Shown here: in pieces, positions 33,432 through 45,500 of the stretch
How the letters are laid out: each line of letters begins with the position of its first letter
Position numbering within the stretch: position 1 is the stretch's first letter
Assembly (NCBI GenBank): GCA_038496675.1
Contig: CM076663.1
Span: forward strand, 21,318,713-21,382,712
Reading direction: 5' to 3'
DNA: 64,000 nt
Source of the DNA: Rachycentron canadum
Taxonomy: Eukaryota > Chordata > Actinopteri > Carangiformes > Rachycentridae
The notes under the pieces: generated by a model
The model's input: the letters and a program-made list of their open reading frames with translations, nothing else
The model's database searches: none
Told to the model about the DNA's origin: nothing
Made by a program: the position numbers and the translations under genes

Positions 33432-33698
33432 GTACTCAGTTTATTAGGTACAGCTGCTTTGGACAGTACAGTCTAATACAGGGATCCTTCAGTGAATCTG
33501 ACCTTAAAGTGGCTTCTCCTGTTAATCTCCTGTGATCTAATGCAACTGAACCACAAACTACATCATCTAATTGGACTATACAGTTGACTCAGCACCGCCA
33601 CAACAACTTCAACAGCACAATATGATACAACTTCAGGACTGTTGTATCAGGGTTGCACTGGTTTGATCTGTACCTAATAAACTGGTAACTGAGTGTAT
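33432..33698. mobile_element. MITE with ~25-bp terminal inverted repeats
   Basis: Left end gtactcagtttattaggtacag. The right end, read in reverse, is tacactcagttaccagtttattaggtac. About 265 bp with no open frame. This is a widespread fish element type with 'cagtttattaggtac' termini; a fragment of a relative lies at 15349. Confidence 0.75.
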
Positions 33699-34571
33699 AT
33701 TTTACTGAAGGTTAAAGTACATGTTGACACAATGCTTCAGCAGCAGACTCGCAATCTAAGGCGCTAATTTACCTTGAAAACACAACAAAATACACGCAGT
33801 GAGAACGGATCAGTTAGTGGAGACAAGAAGAAGAAGAAGAAGAAGAAGAGGGGAGGAGGAGAGGCACAGACAGACACAAGGAAACCACGCGTCCGCAGAG
33901 ATAAAGCGCCCAACAAGAGCTGGGCTGCACAGATAAGAGCTTTACGGGGTCAAACTGACCGTACCTGAGCTGGACCAGGTCTCCTTCAACACTGTAGTGA
34001 GTCAAGCCTGGAAGAGCGGAGCGGAGCGGACTGAGGACACGGAGGGACTGTGGGCAGAGGGAGGGAACTGTTGCTCCTCTCTCGAACTGTACCAGCTGAA
34101 ACTCTATTCTCCTTTAACCCCCTCCTCCCTCCGTCAGACAACGTGGAGCTGAGTGGTAGGAGCACTCCGAGGCAGTGTACTGTCCGCTGCACTGACATGC
34201 ACCGAGGACTGAGGCGACGCCTGTTCGTTTGCTAACACCAAACACAAATGGACTTTAGACCAATGCGAACCGCAGGTGTTTGGTCTGTGCAGATGTAGCT
34301 TGGCTGTTACGCTTCACACACTTGGTGCTGAGCTAGCTGACGTTTAACCATTGGCTAGCCAAGTTAAAACGGGACACAATGGATGTTAAACGCAGCCAGT
34401 GCTTTATCATCTCTACAACCGTCTCTGAGCGTCACGGACCTCTATGTTTAAATTGCAAGCTAACTGTTAGCTAGCTGGCTGCCGCCGAGCAGCAGCGGTG
34501 AATGTTTTGTCCATTCATGCGGGGTCCTGCGCGGAGACGTGGATGTGGCGGCCGCAGCCAGTCTCACTCAC

Positions 34572-35060
34572 CTCTCACATGCCGGTCTGAACGAGTCGGT
34601 GCGGCTGGCATCTCGGAAGGACACGAGACTCGCACCAAGCTGCAGCGCCGACCGGGTAGCTGGCTAGCTAGCTAACGTTAGCTAGTGGAGCCACCCTTAC
34701 GGTTCCCCTCGGTGTCACATTCACTGCACATCTCCGTGTGGGTATACAGCGGCTCCACTAACGCCCGCACCTCCACCCTTGGTCCTCGTTATTCTCTCTG
34801 CTCTGCTCCTATATCCGACACCAGCAGCCTGCTAGCATTAGCAGGCTACGGTGTGTCCTCCGCCGCAAACGTTACACTTCCACCGGCATGTGTATCCACG
34901 GTGACGCTTCGCAGTGAGAAGTCCCGTCCTCTGCCCCGGCTCAGTTTCTCATCCTCCAGCTGTGTCCACCACAGGCTGCCTCCTCTGATGACGGCATTTT
35001 TCATTTGACTACACAAAACTGCACTTCCGGATTACTGACTCGAGTGAGACCGAGTTGACC
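34572..35060 (-). promoter_or_regulatory. mgat1: GC/CpG-rich promoter and likely non-coding exon 1 of mgat1
   Basis: 33.9-35.05 kb is clearly richer in CpG than its surroundings (for example cgcggagacgtggatgtggcggccgcagcc). It holds a minus-strand donor ag|gtgagtgag at 34572/34571. The next minus-strand gene downstream is mgat1, so this is its most likely promoter. Many CTAGC/GCTAGC motifs crowd 34.3-34.7 kb. The start site is not visible. Confidence 0.5.
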
Positions 35061-35559
35061 CGACCTAAGCCGGAGTCATACCCCTATCAGTTTCAATTTC
35101 CGTTTTCGCTTAATAAAACTGCTCATAATATTCTTTTTTTTAATTTCATTGTATGAGTCAAGCTCATTTCCAACAATACAGATAGCATCTAACATTGAAG
35201 TCGATTGCATTAGGACAGACCCATGTGTAATCATAAAAGGTATTAAGTTAATTGTTTTAAATTATATGGCAACACTGCACCTTCTTGACATATATATATA
35301 TAGTATATAGTTTATAGTGTAGTTTGACTGGAAACACATTGTACCATGTTCAGTACATCGCCTGTGTTGCAGTCACACTCATTCATTGACCTCTCTCTCT
35401 CTCCCTATATATATAGACTAAGATTATCTCTCCTACAGCTATTTATCAATATATGTACTGTCAGTATTTTATTTGGATGAGTGATGTCATTCTCCCATTA
35501 TTGTCACTTATATTACAGGTTTTTGTTTTGCACCAATGCTTTTTTTTTTTTCTGTAATG

Positions 35560-36015
35560 TGTCCACTTTGTCTTGCTCTGATTGTGTGGTCTTTTCCATT
35601 TTCTATTTTAAATGTCTACTGTATGAACCTGCACCATGGGGACAATGTTTCTGAAATGACATCTTACAGATCTTATTTTATTTATCTGCTGTTATATCTA
35701 CTATAACCTATTTCATTTGTTTTGTGACTCATGTGACTTGGCTGCTTCAACACTGTAATTTCCCTTTGGGATTCATCCCACTGTGGAGTATGTATGGTGT
35801 CTCCTGTGCTTGTGTGGCTTTAGTCCAGCTGCTTCAGTTTCCTCATGTAGGTTAGCTCAGTCAGGTTAACTGGGGATGCTAAAATGCTCATAAGTGCGAA
35901 TGTGATCATGGCAGGTCATCTGTCTCTCTGTGTTAGACCTGTGACTGACTGGTGACCTATCCAGGATGTACCTGGATTTGCAAGGGACTGGCTCCAACAC
36001 CATCATCCCCAACAA
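35560..36015. mobile_element. LINE-type 3' tail fragments
   Basis: 35560-35790 ends in 'cactgtaatttccctttgggattc', the typical tail of fish non-LTR retrotransposons. 35835-36015 ('ctctctgtgttagacctgtgactgactggtgacctatccaggatgtacctgg') is a different, very common fish repeat tail, also seen in reverse at 60235-60425. Neither has a readable reverse transcriptase. Confidence 0.5.
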
Positions 36016-36266
36016 ACACCGAGGATCATTATTAGGAAAAAAAAACATTCTTCTTTTTTTAAAAACAATGATGAGCACACAATTCTTGACAGGACACAAA
36101 CACTTGCTGAAAACTTCCACCATGGCATCTGTGCATTATGAAATGCATTTACGTGCCTTTCCATTGACACCTGCAGCCTGCCACAGCCCCTCCTGCAGGT
36201 GAACTGTTAATTACACAGTGACAGTGACATGCAAACAACATATTAATCACATTAAGCAATGCCTCA

Positions 36267-36272
36267 TTTATT
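36267..36272 (-). terminator. vars2: Polyadenylation signal of vars2
   Basis: TTTATT on the plus strand (AATAAA on the minus strand) about 110 bases beyond the vars2 stop codon at 36384-36382. Confidence 0.6.
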
Positions 36273-36381
36273 CAAGCACTGTAGAAGTCTCAGGCTCAGA
36301 TAACATTATAAAGAATTCAGTAAGTTGATCAGCTCTGACGTCCAGCAGTCCACAGAGTGACATCAGGCCTGTTGGCTGCAG

Positions 36382-39300
36382 TTATTCTGTTGTTTGAGTC
36401 TCTTGCAGCACCTCCAGCTGGTCCTCAATAGTTTGCAGTTCATGCTGCATGGCTGACAGCTGAACACAAGGAAGAGTCAAAATATGAATCACATGAAAAC
36501 TTTCCCACATTGTACATGATTGCTTGCACACAATTGGGCCTTGATCATGTAAACATGAAGACATGAATAATTATAATATAATATAATAATAATTCTTATG
36601 GTCTTCTCAAAAAGGGATTTTGTGAACAAACTCTTCCACTGTGGTAACCCATTATAAATAACCTATAAATAACCCATAGCAGCTTCCCTGCACCTGACTG
36701 TCCAGAGCTCACCTTACTGTCCATCTGCTCCCTGACGTGAGCGGGAACCTTGGTCAGGTAGTCTGAAGATCGGACCCTGCAGAGGATTTCCTCCAGCTTT
36801 GGAACAAGCTTGTCTCTACGTTGTGAGAGCTGCAGGATCTGTTTGTTGACATTCGTGCCATTCTTGCCACTCTGAGAGAGAAAATCACATGATACTGTAC
36901 GTCAGATATGGCCCTCATCACCACCTGGTAAACCTTCAAACTGTGAAACCAGCACAATGATGTGCATGGACCATGAGGTCACACAGCCAGGCCCTTTCAT
37001 TCCAGGAACTCCAGTTTGCATTCTGAATTGGAAGTCACCTTCACAGTAAATTTCTAATTATGGCAGGATTATACTTTAATTTTACTTACCCAACTAAAAA
37101 TAATCAGTTAATTGCAATTCATTAAGGCACACACACAACTTCATGCTCATTTGGAAACTGGATTTTGTGGTGCTGTTGAATTGTGTTGTATTATACCAGA
37201 AGGAATTTTGTTTTTTGCCCATTCTATTTCCACCTAACGTTACACTTTTGTTATATCAATAGGGACAAGCTAGATAAGGAAACATCTTTCTGTGCAACAC
37301 AATACAGATCAACAGCACCACAAACTGTGTCCTCCAAAATGATCAACACCTCTCAGGTTCAACAAAAACTAAACACCTAGGCGTACCTAATAACTGTACT
37401 GATCGTAAGTCAAGTGTGAGGATGTGAGGGACTTTGATTTTGACCAAACTGTGATGTGACGACTGAGTCAGAGCTTCTCCAACACTGCAGCTCTGTGGGA
37501 TGTTCCTGGGCTGCAGTGGTCAGGACCTACCAGAAGTGGTCCAAGGAGGGAAAACCACTGGACCACAGACAGGGTCAGGGGTCAAGGCTCAGTGATGGTG
37601 GTGGGGAGTGAAGGCTGGACCCTGTGGTCAGGACCTACCAGAAGAGCTACTGGAGCTCAAACTGCTGAAGAAGTTCATGCTGGTTCTGATAGAAAGGTGT
37701 CAGAACACAGAGCATCACAGATTGTTGTGTATGGGGCTGTGTAGCCTCAGACTGGTCAGGGTGTCCATGCTGACCCCTGTCCACCACCAGAAGATCCTAC
37801 AATGGACACAGGAGCATCAGAACTGGACCATGGAGCAATGAAGAAGGTGGTCTGAGGAATCAGATTTTTTCATAGTGCACCAGGAGGCACTATGGGAAGA
37901 AGAAAAGCTGGTGGAGACAGTGTGATGCTTTGGGGAATGATCTGCTGGGAAACCTTGGGTCCTCATAGACTATATATAAAGTGGACTCTGGGTCTGTAAA
38001 GTGAAGCCAATGCTGAAGAGCCTTAAACCTTCATTCTATCTAATGACCATCAGGGGGCGACTCCACTGGTTGTTAAAGAAGTCAGATTGTATTGAAGTCT
38101 ATGGGAAAATGTCCCTACTTCTCCCTTGATTTATTAGCTCAGTAAATGTTTTCCTAATGAGTTTATGGTCTCAGTCTCTAGTTTCAAGTCTTCAATACAA
38201 CATGATGTTCATTTTTTAAATGATGGTCCATTTAGAGGAAAATAGACCATAAAGCAGGGGATGAATTGGGGGCGTGGCTACTGTACAACAGACTGTACAA
38301 CCCAATCAGGAGTACAGAGCAGGTCAGATCCACCCCTCACTCCTCCTCAGCTCCACGTCCCTCCTTGAGGGAAGCTGCTACACACCTGTATGTGAAGGTG
38401 CAGCTGACATGTGTGGTCCACCACACCGACGAGGCTTCCTGTAGGTGGAGGAGTGGAGTGGAGGTGGTCGGCACCTTGAGGGCAGTAGATGTGAAGGCTG
38501 GAGATCCGGCTTAAGGTCCAAACAGCTGAACCAAAGTGAAGGAGGACCTGGGCCTGGCTGGGTGAACACACTGCCCACACTGAAACACACAACGCACAAG
38601 CAACATGAAGATAAATCAATAAATCATTTGTTTCCTCTATCAAACATTCCTGGATGTGAAATATTACTTTTAAATGCTTGTTTTCAGCTGTTTTATGACT
38701 TACTAGCAGGTTTTTCTTTGGTCAAGCCGCACTGTGCTCGCAGTGAGCGGGCCGTTCGGATCACTTCCTGGACCAGCAGGAAAGCTCTTTCCTCTTCAGG
38801 GAAATGCCAGTGAGTCTGTCAGGATGGAGAGGTTAAAAAACAACACATCAGCTAAAACTCAAGGGAAGCTGAAAATGCACCCAGGGGACGAGCAAGATCA
38901 TCAAGAGCAAAGACGCAAAGTCATGACCATCTCTCCTGGTTGCTGTGAACCTTCGCACAGCAAGAAGGTTCTAGGTTTGATTTCCGAGCCTGGGGCCTTT
39001 CTGTGTGGAGTTTGCATGCTCCCTCTGTTCTGAGGGATCTGGATTTCTCCTGAGGCAGTAGATGAAGGCTCAGAGTCTGGTTCCATGGACCCAACCTGCC
39101 TTGTGTCAATAGTCCAGGTGTTGGTGTCATGGGATGTTTTCCTGACTCACTTTGGGCCTTAAACTCAGTCAGTTCTGGTCTAGATGCCTCAGTCTGAGTC
39201 TTGTTGCTGACCATGTTCATCCTTCATGGCCACAGTTCACCATCCTCCAACAGCTACTTCCTGCAGAATAATGCTCCCTGTCACAAAGATAAAGTCTCAG

Positions 39301-42300
39301 ACTGGGTTCATCAACATGACAGTAATTCTAGTTCTAGGGTCTACTGGATCAGACCTGGATCTAGTAGACCCCCTCTGGGATGTGGTACAACAGGAGATTG
39401 GAACAGAAATGATGTGACTCAGTCATGTCAACATGGAGCAGAGTCTGAGGGACGTTTCAGTATCTGGTAGATCCAGGACATGAAGAACTGAGGAACTACC
39501 CACTGTTAGTGTGGGGTTCCTGATAATTTGTGTCATACAATCTAAATGTCCAATACTGAATCTAACCAACACCACATTTTGTGTCAAAGCAATGAAAAGT
39601 GATCCAGAGTTTAATTCATGTTGGCTGCTGACTGTGAGAAGAGTTTTGACGTGACATCAGTCTTGAAAATTCATAACTGTAAAAACTGAAATTGATTGAA
39701 CAGGATTATATGTTTACATATGTTTTATATTTGTTTTTAAACCACAAGGTTGTGACAACCAAAGACAACTCATGCATCAAGTGGTGAGAAAAGAAGGAGA
39801 GTCAAACCGACTGTGCTGTCACTTTTCATGACAGTGGATGAAGCTAAAACACTGTGGCCATGGAACCAGGCAAATATGAATCATTTTACAGAATTAGACA
39901 ACTGCAACTAAAATTTGAACAAACATTAAGAGAGCTAATTGTTATGAGGTTTTGTGTCTTGGCCTCAGAAGACTTCTCCTGGCTGTTTTAATTTTGCTCT
40001 GAAGGCTGAACCCATGCTCTGCTGCCACAATTGAGACAGGAATTACCATCATCACATCAGACAGTTTTCATGTTGGGGGACTTTTCTCCCAGTGAAGTGA
40101 TCAGAAGTCATCAAGACTCTCTGAATGAGAGTTTTACCGATCCTGCAAGTGCTGGCTTCACTGGAAGGAAATCCCACAACATTACACAACCCCTGTGTAA
40201 TGGTCACAGATGCACTTTAAGGTTTCCTGCCAAAAACACGCTGTCAGCACCTGGATTGTAAGAGGCTTGCAAACTGGAAAAAGGTCTGTGCCTGCCACAG
40301 ACCCTGCTGTCCCTGCTCTAATCTGTCCAAACAGCCTTCAGCTATTTCAATCATAAATCAATGACGGAAAACATCAGGTTAATGTGTCCTCCCACTAAAT
40401 ACATACAACATATAAATGTGGTGAAGGTAACCCTTGTGGTGGTGAGGAGGTTTGACGGTTGTTGCCCTACCAGCTGAGAGGAGCAGGGGTATGGCTGTAA
40501 ACACAGGCTGGTCTGGGCAGCAGCTCCAGGTCTGTATGGCTGGAGTCTCTGCCACAGCTCCTCAGTGATGAACGGCATGAAAGGGGAGAGCAAGGCCAGA
40601 GACATAGACACACAGTGGTAGAGGACACTGCAGGCCACCTCCCTCGCTCTGCCGCTGTGCTCTGGATCAGGCTGGATCACTGCCCCCTCATCCTGCTGGG
40701 TCAACACAGGCTTCACATACTCCTGCAGGAAACACACAGACAGCTACTAAACAACTACTAAAAAAACCAGCCTTATATAGGTTAATCTGTTTACCTCAAT
40801 CTTTGCTACCTTGTGACTGAGCCTCCTGTTACTAATAAATATATCATCCCTCTCTTTTAGACAGTAAATAGATTACTGCTGATACAAAGAAAACGAGCAA
40901 GCATCTCATTTTCTAATCTGTCCCTTTGTGATGATATCAAAGTGTGCCCATAATGCCTTGTGAAAATTCTGCTTCTCACCATGTAGACATCACAAAGGCT
41001 GTGGACCCAGAAGGAGTACAGGGCAGATGTGATGGTGTGTAGCTCGTAGGTTTCAAAAGCCTGCTCACACTGCACTATTGTACTGTAGAGTCTGGAGCAG
41101 ATCCACCTGTCCATGCTGCTTAGAGGAGTAGTCTGAAAATTGCAAGAGGGTAAAAAATTAACACACAAGGAATGTTTATACAGCACAAGCGAGATGTCCC
41201 ATATAAGACTTTTCCTTTCCCATCCACGACTGACCACCACCTTCTGAAATTCGTGTACCAATCTCAGAAACTGGCGTAAATACAGCAACCCTATTTGTGA
41301 CAGAAGCCCTGTGGGCAACTGGAGCAACAGCTCAGTCCTTAGTTCACATGGTGAAACACCACATCCTGCTAACTGTACTGTAAAACCAAGTGAGTTCTTG
41401 GTTTGAATCCTACCTCACTCTGGGTTCACTCATTGTGTCATGACTAGGACAAACGTCCATATCCCATCGCCCTCCCCACAGGGGTTCCCAAGGCACGGTG
41501 CTGGGGCCCCTTCTCTTTGTAGTAGATCCATTTATCTGCTCGTATGGATTCTGATATAACACCTTTACACAGACGATACCACACCATACCCACCAGATAA
41601 CCCCAAGGTCTCATGGACATGGCCACATGGATGTCACAGCTAAAGCTATCTAAGACTGAACTTGGCCAAACAATCTATCCATCACAATATCAACATCAAA
41701 ATCACCTACACCCATTTCCCAGTGTGCCACCAGGCCTTATCTGACTCAGTATACCAGCCAGCTCTTGGTAAAAGCCATGGTTAAGAGCCATGGGTTGATA
41801 TTCATTTTGCTCTTTCAGGTTTGGGATGGCATTACATTAACCTGGAATTCTCCATTGCCTTGATCTCTTTGATGCATCAAGCTGCATAAAATACTTGTGC
41901 TTAAGACATCTGATGTCTCCTACATGTTTTTACTTGATCTCCCTAAACTTTCTTTTATTGATCAGACTTTGTTCTAGATGCATACTTCAGAGTCTACACT
42001 GAAGGATTTGGATAAAGGCATCTGTCAAATGAGTAAATATAATGCAAATATACCTGGGAGCAGAATGAAGTTTGATACTCTCGTTCTTCTTTAACCAACA
42101 CTGTTAGGTAGGCTAACCACTTCCTGACTCTACTACTTCTGCTACAATATGTTCACAATACTGAAACTGAAGATGGACACCTCCACCCCAAACAACTGAT
42201 TATCCAAACAGAATATTAGCGCAGTCAGGAAACAGTGGTGAGGTGGTAGGGAACTAACCCCCCCTCCAAAAAAAAGCAGCCAACCTCAGGGACACACGGT

Positions 42301-42534
42301 AGCTCACACCAGAGCTGATTAAAGGTCCTTCGTTCTATAACACTGGTTGATGTGTGTTTTGTTACAGGCACAAACTTCTTTGGAAGGTATTGGACATTTC
42401 AGCCAGTCCTCCCCTCCACCATCTGTTGTAGTCAAACAGTAAAAGCTGCTGCTCTGATGAACAGCTCTATTTTCCTGTTTTGACGTGTGGTGAAGCAATT
42501 CAGCAGATTTTCAGCCAAATCCGCCTCAGACACA

Positions 42535-42590
<56 letters not shown>

Positions 42591-45500
42591 TACTGTAGCC
42601 AGGACTGTCAGTCTTTGTCAGCGCTGGGTTTTGTTTTTCTCTAATATCTCATTTCTCTCTCTATTAATGTTAAGACAAGCTTATTTTTCCAACAACAGTA
42701 GAACTAAATACATAAAACTTGGGATAAAAACACAGCCCAACAACCTCTATGGATTCTTTGCCGTACCTCTTCCAGTGTTCTCACTGGTGCTGCGTCACCC
42801 ATCACTCCCAGTGTGAATCTCAGTGTCTGCCACATCTTATTGCAGAAGTGTCTGCAGCTCAGGACCTGAGAGATGGACAGACTAATGTCTTCTCCTGATA
42901 AAGACGCAGAAACAAAAAGACACAGTGCAAGGGTGAATGGACTTCAACAGTGAATGGTTTTTCATCATTAGTGGATGGGTGTAGTGTACCAGTCTGTAGG
43001 TTCATTCAGTCAGTCCACAGTAAAATGTGGACAACAGGAAGTGGGTCACACTGTTGTACACACACATCCAGACCATCTCATACATGCTCAGTGGGTCACA
43101 TGGATTTCTGTGCATGATACTGCAACATGAGGCAATGGCAGCTGATGAATGGCACAATGATGGGTGTGTGAGTGTGTGTGTATCTTAAAGACAAGAGTCT
43201 TGCCTTTATATATTTGTTCAGTGTACATTGCAGTTGGTACCATAAAAGTACTGAGGTTTCACACAGGATCTGCAATTCCAACAAAAATGCTGAACACATT
43301 CATTATCCCATTGGAGTAAATCCTTCAAGGCACAGGCAGAGGACAGAAGACGAACCAGAGACTCTGAATTCAAAATGCTTCATGGAGACTGTAGCATTCT
43401 GACAGTGCAGTGACACAGCTGCAGTAAAAACAACTGAAACTAGTTCAACTTGAGAAAACACAGCTCAGCTCATCTGTAAAACTGGAACAGGCAACTGGTG
43501 AGTGACAAAAGATGTGAGAAAACCAATCTGCAGTCCTGTCAGTTCTTCACTGCAGCCCCTCACTTCTTCTCTCAGTCTGGGTAAAGTTGCAGCCCAGCTT
43601 CCACTCACAGTGTATCACATTCATTACCTTGAACAAATTGTCTTCCATGTCAGACAAAGTGAGCAGAGATGAGAGTCACTCACCCTGCATCTTGTGAGAG
43701 CAAAGGGCGAATCTCAGAGCATCGGTCCCACACTGAGGGATCCCCCTGGGGAAGTCTTTTCTCTGTGGGGAAGCAGATGGAGCAGGCAGATAAGAGAGGA
43801 AGTAATGAGCGTGCTCAGTCAGCCAGAAAGAAGATAGGAGAGACTGGAGCTGACCTGCGCTTCCATGGCAACCAGCTGCTCCCTCGGGTGAAGGTTTCCC
43901 TCCATCACTTTCTGCTGAAGTCTCTGGGAGTAAAAAGAGTTTCACAACAAAGTGTCTTTTCAGGTGAGTTTCCAACTCACTCACATCAGCTGTCACACGC
44001 TTCATATACTCCTACTGAGTATAGATGTCATGAAAGTGTTTTTAGTGGCAATGCAGTAAAACTAAACCGCACTGTCTGTGAAAAGCAGCTTCATGCCGGC
44101 TGTTGCTTTGTAATGGCAGCATAGACCTCACTGTCTTGTCAAATCACTTTCTCACTGTCAACAAATCCAGTGAAATAACCAAAAATAACAATGTAACAAA
44201 ACCCATTGGTTCCTATGATGAACACCAGCTGAAGTCAGTCAGTCAAACATTGTGTCAAATCTACTCTTTCAGGTTTCTGGTGTTCTGATGTTTCTGGTGT
44301 TTTCATAATCTGACCCCCTACCCCTTTTTTTTTTAATTTCTGAGATTTGTTGGGACTAGTGTGAACTGTACACAGATTGCTCAGATTCTAATACTGATGA
44401 CGCCACCTTCAAAAACATCAACACTCCCAATTCAGACTGAATGATATCAGTGAGTCATTAACAGGGATAAAACTCCAGGACCAGGTGATACCTACCTCCA
44501 GAGAGACTCCGTGTATAACATCTAATGGGTCAATGACGTTTCCCAGAGATTTGCTCATTTTCCTGCCGTGTTTATCTCTCACCAGAGAGTGAAATAGAAC
44601 CTGGAATGCATGATGGGAAGGAAAGAGAGGAAGACAACAGGATGTGAGCAATCAGTAGTGCATATACACAAATGCTTTATTTGTCTTTCTCTTTATGTAC
44701 CTGCTTAAAGGGCAGCTGTCCAGTCAGCTCTGTGCCCAGCATTACCATCCTTGCCACCCAGAAAAAAATAAGGTCACTGCCTGTCTCCAGAATAGAGTTG
44801 GGGTAGTAGTGCTGAAGGTCGGTGGTCTGTGGGAAACGAGGGTGACGTTATATGATAATCTAACGGGGCTTTTCATTGAACACTGTGGGCAGCTGAAGGA
44901 AGAGCAGTACCTGCTGAGGCCAGCCGAGCATGGCAAAGGGAAACAGCCCCGAGGAGAACCATGTATCCAGGACATCAGGGTCTGATACATGGAGAATGCA
45001 GGGGGAAGTAATTCAGAAATACATGTGTACATTTAAATTACAATGTATTAAGAAGTAAAAACTGAAATATAATATTGACAGAAGTATTGAGAGACTTTGC
45101 TGAGGTGTTTCTTCACCTGGACTGGAGTCCACCAGTGGTAAACAGTGCAACAGTGTAACAATGGTGTAACTTCATCAATCAGTTAGTCAGTCAGACATGT
45201 CGCTTTCTTGACTGTCATTTTTTGTGTAGTGCAAGGATCCATCCACTTTACTATTTTTTAGTTTGAAACTCATCTCTTCTATATTTTTAGTTTGAAATCT
45301 GTCTCTTTTTCTATGTTTTTAGTTTTAAACTAGTCTCTTCTTCAATGTTTCTAGTTAAAAACTAATCTCTTCTTCTACATTTAGTTTTAAACTCAACTAC
45401 GTTTCCTCCTTCGTCCAAATAGCTCCAGAGTTTTCAGCCCTTTAAGCAGCAACTTTCAGAAATGCTGCTGGACATTTTATTTTGAAAATTCCAGGGTTGT

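Larger units (their letters stand above)
30267..34571 (-). other. Leader intron of mgat1 (inferred), repeat-rich
   Basis: Between the donor gagag|gtgagtgag (34572/34571, minus) and the acceptor at 30267. It contains a Tc1-like terminal fragment (about 30305-30600), repeat A copy 2 (31779-32145), a MITE (33432-33698) and a short (AAG)n run (33826-33848). No conserved exon was seen. Confidence 0.45.

Noticed and set aside
38934..38995. tRNA gene
   Set aside because: Only a B-box-like stretch inside a dispersed repeat; no cloverleaf can be drawn and no anticodon arm is seen.
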